Shown here piece by piece: positions 39,590-50,786 of a DNA stretch of 64,000 bases. Source of the DNA: an uncultured Alphaproteobacteria bacterium (GTDB taxonomy: Bacteria > Pseudomonadota > Alphaproteobacteria > UBA6615); assembly GCA_943787445.1 (NCBI GenBank), contig CALSML010000019.1:1-64000 (forward strand), given 5' to 3'. The translations under genes were made by a program, and so were the position numbers. The notes beneath the pieces are model-generated. The model did not search any database. It worked only from the letters and a program-made list of their open reading frames with translations, and was not told the origin of the DNA. Each line of letters opens with the position of its first letter. Position 1 is the stretch's first letter.

Positions 39590-40551
39590 GCGACACAGAA
39601 CAGAATGCGGTGCGGCACATGGAAGTGTCGCGCGATGATGATGACATTCGCATTGATCGCTGGTTCAAACGGCATTTCCCCAATGTTCCCTATGGGCAGT
39701 TGGCAAAATGGCTCCGAACCGGACAGGTGCGGGTGGATGGTGGTCGTGCCAAGCCGGGGTTGCGGCTGACGTCGGGGCAACAGATACGGCTGCCACCGAT
39801 GGCACCCGTCACCGCCAAAACAGAGCGAACACGCCCAGACGTCACACCCAAAGCTGCAGCAGACATACGCGAGCGCGTGATCTTCCGGGATGACCATGTG
39901 ATTGCCATGAACAAGCCATCCGGGCTCGCCGTTCAGGGCGGTACGGGTACCACGCGGCATGTTGACGGTATGCTCGACGCGTTGCGCTATGACGCGCAAG
40001 AGCGACCTCGTCTGGTGCATCGCCTGGACAAGGATACCAGCGGCGTTCTGATCCTCGCACGCACGCGCCGGGCGGCACAGATTCTCAGCGCCTCTTTTCA
40101 GGGGCGTACCGTAGAGAAGGTCTATTGGGCGTTGGTTCTGGGGGTCCCGGAAATTCAATCGGGAACCATCGATGCACCTCTCGCGAAACGTGGTGGATCG
40201 GGGCAGGAGAAGGTGGAGGAAACCGATGACGGTCAGTTCGCTGAAACCGATTATCGCGTTCTCGATCATGCCGCCGGCCGTGTGGCCTGGCTTGAACTTC
40301 GTCCGCGGACCGGTCGCACCCATCAGCTGCGCGCCCATTGTGCGGTGATCGGCAATCCCATTCTGGGGGACGGCAAGTATGGCGGGCGGGAAAGTTTCCT
40401 TTCTGGCCTTCCCAAGCGGCTGCACCTACATGCGCAGACGCTGCGATTGCCACACCCGGAAGGCGGTGAACGACTGGAACTGTCTGCGCCACTTGATGCC
40501 GAGTTGCAGAAAAGCTGGAATTTCGTGGGATTTGACCCGAAAACGGCGTGA
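39586..40551 (+). CDS. RluA-family 23S rRNA pseudouridine synthase (RluC-like)
   Basis: Encodes 321 residues. An S4 RNA-binding domain (about 18-75, RIDRWFKRHFPNVPYGQLAK) is followed by the catalytic domain with HRLDKDTSGVLILAR, which holds the nucleophilic Asp, and RTGRTHQLRAHCAVIGNPIL. S4 plus RluA domain fits RluC or RluD; alphaproteobacteria commonly have RluC here near rarA and crcB. It isomerises uridines in 23S rRNA. Clean frame. Confidence 0.9.
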   Translation: MSDTEQNAVRHMEVSRDDDDIRIDRWFKRHFPNVPYGQLAKWLRTGQVRVDGGRAKPGLRLTSGQQIRLPPMAPVTAKTERTRPDVTPKAAADIRERVIFRDDHVIAMNKPSGLAVQGGTGTTRHVDGMLDALRYDAQERPRLVHRLDKDTSGVLILARTRRAAQILSASFQGRTVEKVYWALVLGVPEIQSGTIDAPLAKRGGSGQEKVEETDDGQFAETDYRVLDHAAGRVAWLELRPRTGRTHQLRAHCAVIGNPILGDGKYGGRESFLSGLPKRLHLHAQTLRLPHPEGGERLELSAPLDAELQKSWNFVGFDPKTA

Positions 40552-40700
40552 AACAAGGCAATTTCGTGGTCGTTCCCATTCGAGGAGTGCTTGGCAATCG
40601 AGCGGTAGCCCGGTTTGCGGTAAGCTCTCTATGCCGAAGTGGCGTCGCTCATCTGCTTTCGCATCGGCTTTAATTCAGAACTCAATCGAAAGCCTAGATC

Positions 40701-43638
40701 ATGCGTTGGCGTACCCTGTGGAAAATCATTGGTGTTTTGCTTGTGGCGCTGGTGGTTGCGGCCGTTGCCTTTGCCCTGAACCTGGATCCCAATGATCACA
40801 AGGATCGCATCTCGGCGATGGTCGAGAAGCAAACCGGACGCGCGGTTTCCTTCGGCGGACCGATTGATCTGGATATTGGGACAACAACCTCGCTTGTGGT
40901 GCGGGATGTGTCGTTTTCCAATGCTGACTGGGGCAGTCGTCCGGATATGGCCACGATCGGCCTTTTTGAGATTGATATTCGTCTTTTTCCGCTGATCGGC
41001 GGCAGCATCGACATCGAACGGTTGATGCTTCGTGATGCGGATATTCTGATCGAGCGCGATGGCCAAGGGCGCAGCAATCTGGATTTTGCCGGCGCGAAGG
41101 ACGATTCCGACACGTCCCGTGATGCTGCTGAAGATGGTGGCGGTGTGGGTGGTGGCGATCTCGATCTGGGGGTTGGGCAACTTCGTATCGAGAATGTTCT
41201 GGTCACGGCGATAGACGGCGCAACCAATCAGACCATTGTTGCCAAACTCGAACGTGCTTTGGCGGTCCCGTCGGAACCCGGTGCACCGCTGGACGTTGAT
41301 ATCGACGGCAATATCACGCTGGGAGCCAATGTTGCGTTGATTGACCTCGCAGGTCAGGTTGGCACGTCGAAGGCCATTCTGTCGGGCAGTTCACCAGTCC
41401 CGATTAATCTGAAGGGATCTGCCCTTGGTTATGAGGTTTCGGTAACCGGGGGAGTGCGTCAACCCGACAACCTAGATGGAGTGGATGTCAGCATTTCAAT
41501 CGTCGGTGATTGGTTGAAGGCGATACAGCCATTTGTGTCGACGGCATTGCCGAAACTGGGGCCGATTGACCTGAATGCGCATGTGACGGGATCCCCGGAT
41601 GCAGCCCGTGGTTGAGGATATCCGCATTGCGGCTTCGCGCACCGTGATCACTGGCAAGGCGGAATTGGGGGAGGGCATCTCCTACAACCTCAAGGCCAGC
41701 CTGGAGGGACAGGATCTGGGACTGGTTTCTCCCTATGTGGGTCTTCCATTGGAGGATTTGGGAACACTGACCGGCAGCATCAATTTGGTGGGTGACCTCA
41801 AGACATTGCGGGTCGAGCCCAACGCCGTGACAATAGACAGGAGTCGGCTTTCAGGGTCCATCACGGCCGGCTTGAACAGCAATCCGCCGAAGGTGAACTA
41901 CGATGTCAGCCTGACTGTGGATGGGCAGACTCTCGACGTTATCAAGCCTTTCGTTGGCACCGATTTGCCGGCACTCGGGCCGATTACCGGCACGGTCAGG
42001 GTGGTTGGTGATCGCAAGCAGGCGCGGGTGGAGGTCACCGATGTTCAGGCCGACAACAGTGTCCTGGCGGGTCAGATCAATGCGACCGGTTTGGACGGTA
42101 CCCCTGACGTTGAATACGACGTCACATTGAAAGCGAATGCACAGTCGCTGGAAATCCTGCGTCCTTATGTGGTCGGGGATATTGCGGACCTTGGCCAGAT
42201 CAACGGTGGCGTTCGTGCAACGGGGACTCTGGACAAGGCGAAAGTGACACTCGATGAAGTCACCATAGACAAGAGCCGCATTTCCGGTCGAGCCGATATT
42301 GATCGCTCGGGCGAACGCGTGAAGGCCAGCTATGACATCACGCTCGTGGCGTCCAATCAGTCCCTGGAAGTTCTGCGACCCTTTCTGGGCATTGAACTGC
42401 CCGATGTGGGGCCTGTCGATCTGACTGCGTCGCTTGTGGGCGATGCGTCTCAGGCGCAATTCGACAATCTGACGTTGCAGTTTGGAGATTCGGAAATCGC
42501 GGGCAGCGGGCGGGTCGATCTGACAGGCAAAATTCCCCAGATTCAGGCTGGTCTGACGTCAACGAAGTTCGATCTCACCAGGTTCTTCCCCGATACCACG
42601 GAGGTTCGCAAACCTCAGGCGGTGACAAAGGAGGAAGCGGAAGCTGATGCAAAGATTGAAAGCGACGGACCGATCTTCCCTCGGAACCCATTGCCTCTCG
42701 AGTTTCTGAACGCAGCGAAGGCTGATTTGTCACTCAAGGTTGGCGAGTTGATCACGCCCTATGGCACCTACCGCAGCGTCGATGTGGGCATTGTGATGGA
42801 AGCGGGATCGCTGAATGTTCGGCCGTTTAAGGCACTCTACGCTCGGAGTCCGATGAGTGGAAACCTGAGCCTGGATTCTGACGGTGGCACCCCGCTGGTC
42901 GTCGTTTCGATGAGTGGATCAAAGATCGCGATCGGTGAGGTGTTCAAGGATTTTGCAAACCTCGATGTTCTGGAAGGGATCGGCACCATCAATATTGCGT
43001 TAAACGGCTCCGGAGCCTCCGTGGCGGACATCATGGGTTCTCTCAATGGCCATGCACGGGTGCTGATGGGGCAGGGACGAATGCGCAATGAAGGTCTTGG
43101 CTATGTCAGCGGAGTCTTTTCGAGCATTGGTGAAATCCTCGGTAAGAAGGAATGGGTGGTTGTAGAATGTCTGGCCAGTGACTTTCAGATTGAGAACGGT
43201 ATTGCGACGAGCAAGGTCGGTGTTCTGAACACCGAAGTCATCTCGCTGACGGTTGGGGGGAAAATCGATCTCGGTAAAGAGCGTTATGATCTCAAAGTGA
43301 AACCGTCGCCACGTGGCCTCGATATCAGTCTGGCCGTGCCAGTAAACATCACCGGTCCGCTCAGCGATCCGGGGTTCAGCCCGGATGCATTGGGGTTACT
43401 GACGAAGCTTGGGTCAATCTTTGGTGCGGTTATTTTTCCCCCGGCGGCACTGATCGGACTGACGGATTTGGGTGGCAATGATCATCCATGTGTAAAGTTT
43501 GCCAAAGAGTCCGGGGCCAATTCCGATGCCACGCCGACAGCACCATTGCAAAAGGGCAGCGGCGGCGGCGTTCTGGGTGCGCCGGGCAAGGCCCTGGATG
43601 GAGTTGGACAGGGTCTGAAGGGTATATTGGGCAGATAA
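40701..43638 (+). CDS. Large AsmA-family envelope protein with tandem repeats, one frameshift
   Basis: About 979 residues. An N-terminal anchor (WKIIGVLLVALVVAAVAFAL) is followed by an AsmA-type domain (LDIGTTTSLVVRDVSFSN). Then come repeat modules of 72 residues: modules start at 41713, 41929, 42145 and 42361, an exact 216-base period, with a related shorter one before and one diverged after. Each has a (L)xxLxPFxG..LGxI pattern. The C-terminal AsmA domain (MGQGRMRNEGLGYVSGVFSS) follows. A C inserted in the run near 41595 breaks the frame. Such proteins are thought to help lipid transport between membranes. Confidence 0.87.
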
Positions 43639-43657
43639 ATAAACAGGTAGTTCCCGC

Positions 43658-44359
43658 ATGAAAAGGTTTTATGAAGACGTCGCCATCGCGGCTGTCGACC
43701 AGGTGGGTTTTGAGGTCCATCTTGATGCTCGCCCGGTGCGAACGCCCCTGCGACAGCCTCTCCGGCTGCCGGGTAAGGCGCTTGCCAGCGCGATTGCACA
43801 GGAATGGGTTGATCAGGCCGAGGAGATCGATGTCGATACCATGCCGCTCACGCGGATAGCGGCCACGGCGGTCGATCGCGTGAATGGCGATCGGGCCGGA
43901 TATACCGACCAGATCGCAGCTTATGCAGAAACTGATCTTGTCTGCTATCGCGCACCGGTACCTTCCGGCCTGGTTGTCATGCAGTCGCGATCCTGGCAAC
44001 CCCTTTTGGAGTGGTGTCGAGAGGCTTATGGCGCCGAGCTCAAGGTGACCGAGGGCATCGCACCTGTGGATCAGGACCGTGAGTCCCTCGATCGGATACG
44101 GGAGGCTCTCGATGCGCAGGATGCGTTTGAACTGGCTGCTCTTTCCGTGGCCACTGCAGCCAGTGGATCGCTGGTGATCGGGCTCGCTCTGTCCCGGGGC
44201 CGTATTGACGCCGTAGCAGCCTACGAAGCCAGCCAACTGGATGAGAGTTATCAGAACACCCTGTGGGGTGTGGACGAAGAGGCACAAAGTCGACGGGATA
44301 TCCTGCGAGCAGATCTGGAGGCCGCCGAGACGTTCCTGACGCTCTTGCGGGCGAATTGA
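43658..44359 (+). CDS. ATP12-family F1-ATPase assembly chaperone
   Basis: Encodes 233 residues. Shows [65 protein letters not shown] and [20 protein letters not shown]: all typical of ATP12. In mitochondria and alphaproteobacteria it binds the F1 alpha subunit before assembly. It follows the AsmA-like gene by 19 bp. Confidence 0.93.
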   Translation: MKRFYEDVAIAAVDQVGFEVHLDARPVRTPLRQPLRLPGKALASAIAQEWVDQAEEIDVDTMPLTRIAATAVDRVNGDRAGYTDQIAAYAETDLVCYRAPVPSGLVVMQSRSWQPLLEWCREAYGAELKVTEGIAPVDQDRESLDRIREALDAQDAFELAALSVATAASGSLVIGLALSRGRIDAVAAYEASQLDESYQNTLWGVDEEAQSRRDILRADLEAAETFLTLLRAN

Positions 44360-44438
44360 AGACGAGCCTGCCGACTGGCCTGACTCTTCCAAAAACTGCT
44401 ATCTGATACCGAACATCACGCTCCGGGAGGGCCCTATC

Positions 44439-45971
44439 GTGCAAGATATTTTGGATCAATTGGAGAGCCGCCGGGCCCGCGCGCGTCTTGGTGGCGGTGA
44501 ACGCCGTATCGAATCTCAGCATGCCAAAGGCAAACTGACGGCGCGAGAACGGCTTGAATTGCTGCTCGACGAAGGCTCGTTTGAAGAGTTCGACATGTTT
44601 GTCGAGCAGGCGCCGAACGAGATGACAGCCGATATCGAGCCCATTCCGGGAGACGGCGTTGTCACGGGTTGGGGCCTGATCAACGGTCGCAAGGTTTTTG
44701 TATTCTCCCAGGACTTTACGGTTTTCGGCGGTTCGCTGTCGCAGGCCCATGCACAGAAGATCAGCAAGGTCATGGATATGGCGATGAAGGTCGGTGCTCC
44801 CGTGATCGGTCTGAATGATTCGGGAGGGGCACGTATCCAGGAAGGCGTGGATTCGCTTGCCGGATATGCCGATGTTTTTCAGCGCAATGTGAACGCGTCC
44901 GGTGTGATTCCCCAAGTGTCGGCAATCATGGGGCCCTGTGCCGGTGGTGCGGTGTATTCACCTGCCATGACAGATTTTATCTTCATGGTTCGTGACACGT
45001 CGTACATGTTTGTCACAGGTCCCGAAGTTGTGAAAACAGTCACGCATGAAGAGGTCACCCAGGAAGAACTGGGCGGTGCGAGTACACATACGACGAAATC
45101 GAGCGTCGCCGATGGCGCCTTCGAGAATGACGTGGACACGCTACTCCAGCTGCGCCGCTTCTACGATTTTCTGCCCATGAGTAACCGGGAGGACCCGCCG
45201 GTCTGGCCGACCAGCGACCCTTATGACCGCGAGGAACCCTCTCTCGATACGTTGATCCCGCCCGACGCCCAGAAGCCCTATGACATGAAGGAGCTGATCA
45301 CCAAGGTGGTTGATGAAGGCGATTTCTTCGAATTGCAGGCTGACCACGCCGCCAATATCATCATTGGCTTCGGCCGCATGGAAGGCCGGACCGTGGGTTT
45401 CGTGGCCAACCAGCCTATGGTTCTGGCCGGCTGCCTGGATATCGACTCGTCCAAGAAGGCGGCGCGTTTCGTCCGGTTCTGCGACTGTTTTAACATTCCC
45501 ATCATCACTTTTGTCGATGTGCCGGGATTCCTGCCCGGGACTGACCAGGAATATGGCGGCATTATCAAGCATGGCGCCAAGCTTCTCTTCGCTTTTGCTG
45601 AGGCTACAGTGCCTAAGGTGACGCTGATCACCCGCAAGGCCTATGGCGGCGCTTATGACGTCATGTCATCGAAGCATATCCGTGGCGACTTCAACTACGC
45701 CTGGCCGACCGCCGAAATTGCCGTGATGGGCTCCAAGGGTGCGGTGGAAATCATCTATCGCGAAGATCGTGACGATCCCGAAAAGATCGCCGCACGCACC
45801 GAAGAATACCAGGCGCGCTTTGCCAATCCTTTCGTGGCTGCCCAGAAGGGCTTCATCGATGATGTGATCTATCCGCGCAACACGCGTCGCCGCCTGTGCC
45901 GTGCACTGCGCCTGTTGGCAGACAAGCATCTCGAAAACCCGTGGAAGAAGCACGATAATATTCCGCTCTAG
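44439..45971 (+). CDS. pccB: Propionyl-CoA carboxylase beta chain (carboxyltransferase)
   Basis: Encodes 510 residues from GTG 44439 (GGGAGGG upstream). Two crotonase-like carboxyltransferase halves: N half with [37 protein letters not shown] and [20 protein letters not shown] half with [20 protein letters not shown] and [14 protein letters not shown]. Transfers carboxyl from biotin to propionyl-CoA, giving methylmalonyl-CoA. Its partner subunit is at 48508, about 2.5 kb away on the same strand. Confidence 0.95.
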   Translation: MQDILDQLESRRARARLGGGERRIESQHAKGKLTARERLELLLDEGSFEEFDMFVEQAPNEMTADIEPIPGDGVVTGWGLINGRKVFVFSQDFTVFGGSLSQAHAQKISKVMDMAMKVGAPVIGLNDSGGARIQEGVDSLAGYADVFQRNVNASGVIPQVSAIMGPCAGGAVYSPAMTDFIFMVRDTSYMFVTGPEVVKTVTHEEVTQEELGGASTHTTKSSVADGAFENDVDTLLQLRRFYDFLPMSNREDPPVWPTSDPYDREEPSLDTLIPPDAQKPYDMKELITKVVDEGDFFELQADHAANIIIGFGRMEGRTVGFVANQPMVLAGCLDIDSSKKAARFVRFCDCFNIPIITFVDVPGFLPGTDQEYGGIIKHGAKLLFAFAEATVPKVTLITRKAYGGAYDVMSSKHIRGDFNYAWPTAEIAVMGSKGAVEIIYREDRDDPEKIAARTEEYQARFANPFVAAQKGFIDDVIYPRNTRRRLCRALRLLADKHLENPWKKHDNIPL

Positions 45972-46013
45972 GCACATGCCGGCGCGGAGAGGACGACATC
46001 AGGTGGGATTGAT

Positions 46014-46535
46014 ATGAAGCTTCATATTGGTGGAACCGAGCCGAAGGAGGGCTGGAAGATGCTCGACATTCAGCCTGCCCCACATGTTGACTATGTCGCC
46101 GATATTCGGGACTTGTCACAATTTTCTGATGAGAGCTTCGACGAAATTTACGCGTCCCATGTGGCCGAACACATTCCTTACAGCAATAACGAACTGGTGA
46201 AGGTTTTGGCCGGATTTCAACGCATTTTGAAGGCAGACGGGGTCCTGAAATTGAGTGTTCCGGATATGGAAACCCTCTGCTGGATGTTCACCAGCCCCCG
46301 GCTTTCGGGAGAAGCGAAGTTCCATGTCATGCGGATGATCTTCGGCGGTCAGGTGGATGCCCATGACTTCCACTATGTCGGCCTGTCCTTCGATATTCTG
46401 CAGGGGTTTCTGTCCAAGGCCGGGTTCGAAAAGGTCGAACGCGTGAAGGCATTCGAGTTGTTCGATGATTCGAGCAGCCAGACTATGGCCGGCATTCCGA
46501 TCAGCCTGAATGTCGAGGCGCGGCGTCAGGCGTGA
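46014..46535 (+). CDS. SAM-dependent methyltransferase-like protein
   Basis: Encodes 173 residues of the small class I methyltransferase group that begins LHIGGTEPKEGWKMLDIQP. Motif I is degenerate: IGGT where most have LGCG. The VDYVADIRDLSQF, SFDEIYASHVAEHI and ILKADGVLKLSVPDMETL blocks match the family. Related genes often sit with glycan or lipopolysaccharide genes. Substrate unknown. Lies 42 bp after pccB and convergent to the cyclase gene. Confidence 0.8.
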   Translation: MKLHIGGTEPKEGWKMLDIQPAPHVDYVADIRDLSQFSDESFDEIYASHVAEHIPYSNNELVKVLAGFQRILKADGVLKLSVPDMETLCWMFTSPRLSGEAKFHVMRMIFGGQVDAHDFHYVGLSFDILQGFLSKAGFEKVERVKAFELFDDSSSQTMAGIPISLNVEARRQA

Positions 46536-46562
46536 TCCCGGCGGGTGTCGCGCGGGCGGCGA

Positions 46563-48394
46563 TCAGGATGTCGATTCCAGTCTGAAAATACTGACTGTTC
46601 CCTCCCGGCCACGAATCTCGCGCGCGCCAAGAGGTTCAAGGATGTAGTCGTGTTGGGGGTAGCGCATCGTATGTTCGCGGGCATCGCCGCTGACCAGGAC
46701 GATACAATCCTCGTCCGCGGCCATCTCCTTGGCGATGGAAGCAATTCGCGAGGCGATATTCACCGCATCACCGACGATTGTGTAGTTGATGCGGTTGCGG
46801 GAACCGATGTTGCCGACAACCACTGGGCCCGTGTGAATGCCAATGCGAAGCGCCAGAGGTGTTTCTCCGGCATCCCGGTGTTGCCCGTTATCCGCACGAA
46901 TTCGCTGCTGAATTTCGTCAGCTGCGCGCAATGCACGAACTGCATGATCAGGTATGTCTTCGGGGGCACCCCAGAACGCCATGATGGCATCACCGATATA
47001 CTTATCGACGGTCCCGCCTTCGGCTTCGATGGGTTCGGCCAGCATGTCGAAATGGGTGTTGAGAAATTCCGCGATTTCGCTTGCTTCCATGTTTTCCGCA
47101 ATGGTCGAAAACCCACGAATATCGGTGAACATGATGGTGAGTTCACGTTCGTCAATGGCCTCAACGGCCTTTCCGCCCAGCATCATGCGCAAGACGAGTT
47201 GCTTGGGCACATAGACCTCGAATAATCGCAAGGCCGCAATCATCCGATTGAAGGCTCTGGAGGCCTCCGAAAGTTCGCGAATGCGACTGTCAGGTACTTC
47301 TGGTGCCATGGCGACGTCGAGGCGCGTGAGCGCGGCAGCAGCAGAAACCAGTTGTCCAATTTGGTGATTGAGGTGGCGGGCAAATAGAAAGCCTAGCAAT
47401 ACCGCCAGAAAGAGAATGGAAATCCCGATAATTGCTGTGTTGATCAGCCGTTCAACTTCCCGGCCGACAATGGCACGATCCAGTGCCAGTCCGATGGTCC
47501 GAACTTGTCGGTATCACGGGTGATGATGATCGTTGAAACACTGGCGCGTGCATCGCTGACATTTCCGGCATAGTTGAAAAGCGTTGTGGCTTCTTCGCCG
47601 CCGCCGGCCAGAAGGTCGAAGGCAGGTTCGGGAATGTCCTGAATGCGCGGCAACGGATTTCCGGCGGCGTAGGTTGTGATCTTGAAATCCGTATCCTTCA
47701 TGCGTGGATGTGAGAGAACACGGTCGTGGTCGTGCAGAATAAAGGCGCTCAGATTGTTCTCGGTTTCCAGTTCAAGCAGGAATTCGGCAATTCGGGAAAG
47801 CACAACCGGTGCAACGACAACGCCAATCAGATCATCCCCGCGCGTCACAGGTGCGATATAGGTCAGCACCGGCCCGCTGGCTTCTGTTACCCAGATGGGA
47901 GGTGCCCAGAATGGTTTCCCGGAGGCCGCTGCACCATCCAAGGCAAATTGTCGACGCGCCAGAGATCCCGGGGTGGATGGTATTTCGACCGTGATACCTT
48001 CCCCACGCGAGACGACGATGGATTCGAAGTTGGTCTGCACAAAGAGCATTGCGGTGACTTGCGGGTGCGACGCAAGAAATCCGGAAAATACATCAATGGT
48101 TTTGCCGCGCTTGCTGTTTATGTCGAGGCGACCATCCGCAAACTGACTTTAGAATTCTCCCACGCCAGCCATCACGGGGAGAAGTTGTCCGTCGATCTGG
48201 GATTCCAGCACATCGAGAGTGGCCGTCGAGCGCTGACCGAGCAGTTCGAACGTGTTTCGTGTGGCGCTGCTCAGGGTGAGCCAGAGTACGCTGCCAACGG
48301 CCAGCAAAATGAGAAGCGTGACGCCGCCGATCAGGATCGTGGTCAAACTGGCATTTGTGCGCCGGGCGCCGGTATCCTGAGTTTTACTGCGCAT
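46563..48394 (-). CDS. Membrane class III adenylate cyclase with sensor domain, nonsense codon and frameshift
   Basis: The minus-strand gene starts MRSKTQDTGARRTN at 48394. Order: membrane span (TTILIGGVTLLILLAVGSVL), periplasmic sensor region (about 48130-47510), second span (INTAIIGISILFLAVLLGFLF), HAMP-like linker, then the cyclase domain with metal-binding Asp residues in FTDIRGFSTIAE and VDKYIGDAIMAFWG (Lys suits adenine), and INYTIVGDAVNIASRI. An in-frame TAA lies at 48151-48149, and the frame shifts near 47505. Either errors, given similar defects elsewhere, or a decayed sensor. Confidence 0.83.
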
Positions 48395-48507
48395 GGTGGG
48401 TAAGCTAGGGATATCACGTTGCTCCGTCTATGTACCTGGTGGATGCCGTATGACAGTCCGTGACAGCCATATTGCGCAGTGCAGCATGCTTTCGTAGGTT
48501 CAGGTCT

Positions 48508-50496
48508 ATGTTTAGCAAAATCCTTATCGCAAACCGCGGTGAAATCGCCTGCCGCGTGATCCGAACCGCTCGGCAAATGGGCATTTCAACCGTCGCTGTG
48601 TATTCCGATGCCGATGCCGGATCACTCGCTATGAACATGGCCGATGAGGCTATTCATATTGGACCATCACCTGCCGCGGAAAGTTATCTGCTTGCAGACA
48701 AGATTCTTAACGCGATCCGTGAAACCGGAGCCCAGGCGGTGCATCCAGGCTATGGGTTTCTGTCCGAAAATGCAGACTTTGCCCGCACGCTTGAAGCCGA
48801 AGACATCGCGTTCATTGGTCCTGGTCCTGAGGCCATTGCCGCCATGGGCGACAAGATCGAATCCAAGAAACTGGCTGATGCTGCAGGGGTCAGCACGGTA
48901 CCCGGTCACATGGGCATCATCGCCGATGATTCTGAGGCGCTGAAAATAGCGCGCGAGATCGGGTATCCGGTAATGGTCAAGGCGTCAGCTGGTGGCGGCG
49001 GTAAGGGCATGCGAATCGCCGCGTCTGACGAGGAGGTTGCCGAGGGCTTCCGCTCAGCGCAGAACGAAGCCCGCTCGAGCTTCGGGGATGACCGGATATT
49101 CATCGAGAAATTCGTTGAAGAGCCGCGGCATATCGAAATTCAGGTTCTGGCGGATTCTCATGGCAATGTGGTTCATCTGGGCGAACGTGAATGCTCGATC
49201 CAGAGACGCCATCAAAAGGTGATCGAGGAGGCGCCATCCCCTTTTCTTGATGAGGAAACCCGCATTGCGATGGGTGCGCAGGCCTGTGCCCTGGCCCGCG
49301 CGGTGGACTATCGTTCGGCAGGGACGGTGGAGTTCATCGTCGACAAGAACCGAAATTTCTATTTTCTGGAAATGAATACGCGACTTCAGGTCGAACATCC
49401 GGTCACGGAAATGATCACCGGGTTGGATCTGGTCGAACAGATGATCCGGGTGGCAGATGGCGAAACATTGTCGATCCGCCAGGAAGACGTTCGCTTCAAT
49501 GGCTGGGCCATGGAGGCACGTGTCTATGCGGAAGACCCGTCACGCAACTTCCTGCCTGCGATCGGCCGTCTGGCACACTATCGCGCGCCTGATGAAGACG
49601 GCGGCACTGTGCGCATCGATACCGGTGTCGGCGAAGGCTCGGAAATCTCAATGTTCTATGATCCGATGATTGCCAAGCTGACAACCCATGGTGAGGATCG
49701 TGCGGCGGCTATTGCGCGGATGCAGGATGCCCTCGACGCCTATTACATTCGCGGGACCGGTCACAACACGGCCTTTCTGGCCTCGATCATGGCGCATCCA
49801 CGATTCACCGAAGGTCGCTTCACCACCAATTTCATTGCCGAGGAATATCCTGACGGATATGCCCCGCTGGCCCCGGAAGGTGATTTGCTGGCGCGGTTCG
49901 CGGCGGTGACGGCTTATGTGCACGGTCGCTATGCTGCGCGCGCGAAGGAAACCGGTCTGTCGGGGACACCGACGATGCCGACGGACAGCCGTGACTGGCA
50001 GATCCAGATTGGTCGTGACGTCCATCCGATTTCCATGTCCTATCGGGACGATGGCGCTGACTTCGAATTTGGGGGCAAAAATTTTGGCTTCGAGACGAAC
50101 TGGACGCTGGGAGATCCAGTTTTCAAAGCCCGGTTTGCCGATGATCCGGCAACCTTTCAGGTGGATCGCAGGGGGATCTCCTATTTTGTCACCCATCGCG
50201 GGGTTGAGGCTGATGTCCGCGTTCTGACCCATCGGGCGGGTGCGCTGGCCGGGCTGATGCCGATCAAGGATCCGCCTGATCTCAGCCGGTTTGTACTTTC
50301 ACCGATGCCGGGATTGCTGGTCTCTCTTGCGGTCGAGCCGGGTATGCAGGTCCGCGCCGGTGAGGAGGTGGCGGTGGTTGAAGCCATGAAGATGGAGAAT
50401 GTACTCCGTGCGAGCGCCGACGGCGTTGTGAAGGTTCTTCATGCCGTACCGGGTGACAGTCTGCGGGTGGATCAGGCTATTATCGAGTTCGAGTAA
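48508..50496 (+). CDS. pccA: Propionyl-CoA carboxylase alpha chain (biotin carboxylase plus BCCP)
   Basis: Encodes 662 residues from ATG 48508 (MFSKILIANRGEIACRVIRT); an upstream in-frame ATG adds a non-conserved tail. ATP-grasp biotin carboxylase (1 to about 450): KASAGGGGKGMRIA, FIEKFVEEPRHIEIQVL, EMNTRLQVEHPVTE. The subunit-binding region follows, then the biotinyl domain with EAMKMEN at the end. It carboxylates biotin for PccB. The stop overlaps the acylphosphatase start (TAATG). Confidence 0.95.
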   Translation: MFSKILIANRGEIACRVIRTARQMGISTVAVYSDADAGSLAMNMADEAIHIGPSPAAESYLLADKILNAIRETGAQAVHPGYGFLSENADFARTLEAEDIAFIGPGPEAIAAMGDKIESKKLADAAGVSTVPGHMGIIADDSEALKIAREIGYPVMVKASAGGGGKGMRIAASDEEVAEGFRSAQNEARSSFGDDRIFIEKFVEEPRHIEIQVLADSHGNVVHLGERECSIQRRHQKVIEEAPSPFLDEETRIAMGAQACALARAVDYRSAGTVEFIVDKNRNFYFLEMNTRLQVEHPVTEMITGLDLVEQMIRVADGETLSIRQEDVRFNGWAMEARVYAEDPSRNFLPAIGRLAHYRAPDEDGGTVRIDTGVGEGSEISMFYDPMIAKLTTHGEDRAAAIARMQDALDAYYIRGTGHNTAFLASIMAHPRFTEGRFTTNFIAEEYPDGYAPLAPEGDLLARFAAVTAYVHGRYAARAKETGLSGTPTMPTDSRDWQIQIGRDVHPISMSYRDDGADFEFGGKNFGFETNWTLGDPVFKARFADDPATFQVDRRGISYFVTHRGVEADVRVLTHRAGALAGLMPIKDPPDLSRFVLSPMPGLLVSLAVEPGMQVRAGEEVAVVEAMKMENVLRASADGVVKVLHAVPGDSLRVDQAIIEFE

Positions 50497-50786
50497 TGGC
50501 CGCGACCATTGCGGTACGGGTTCGCATTTCGGGACATGTGCAGGGTGTGTGGTTTCGGGCCTGGACTGTCAATATCGCACGGGATCTCTGTCTGGATGGC
50601 TGGGTGCGCAATCGGACGGACGGATCGGTCGAGGCGGTGTTCTGCGGACCGGAACCCCAGGTCGAACGGATGATCGCGAATTGCAGTGACGGGCCACCGG
50701 CCGCGTCTGTCAGTGACGTGATACGCGAACAGATCGATGCGTCCGAAATTTCCGGACAGGGCTTTCGTCAGCTGGCGACGTCCTAA
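50496..50786 (+). CDS. acyP: Acylphosphatase
   Basis: Encodes 96 residues. Shows the phosphate loop and catalytic Arg in [15 protein letters not shown] and the second signature [15 protein letters not shown] with the catalytic Asn. Hydrolyses acyl phosphates. The ATG at 50496 shares its A with the pccA stop. At the other end its TAA (50784-50786) overlaps the lipB stop on the opposite strand. Confidence 0.93.
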   Translation: MAATIAVRVRISGHVQGVWFRAWTVNIARDLCLDGWVRNRTDGSVEAVFCGPEPQVERMIANCSDGPPAASVSDVIREQIDASEISGQGFRQLATS

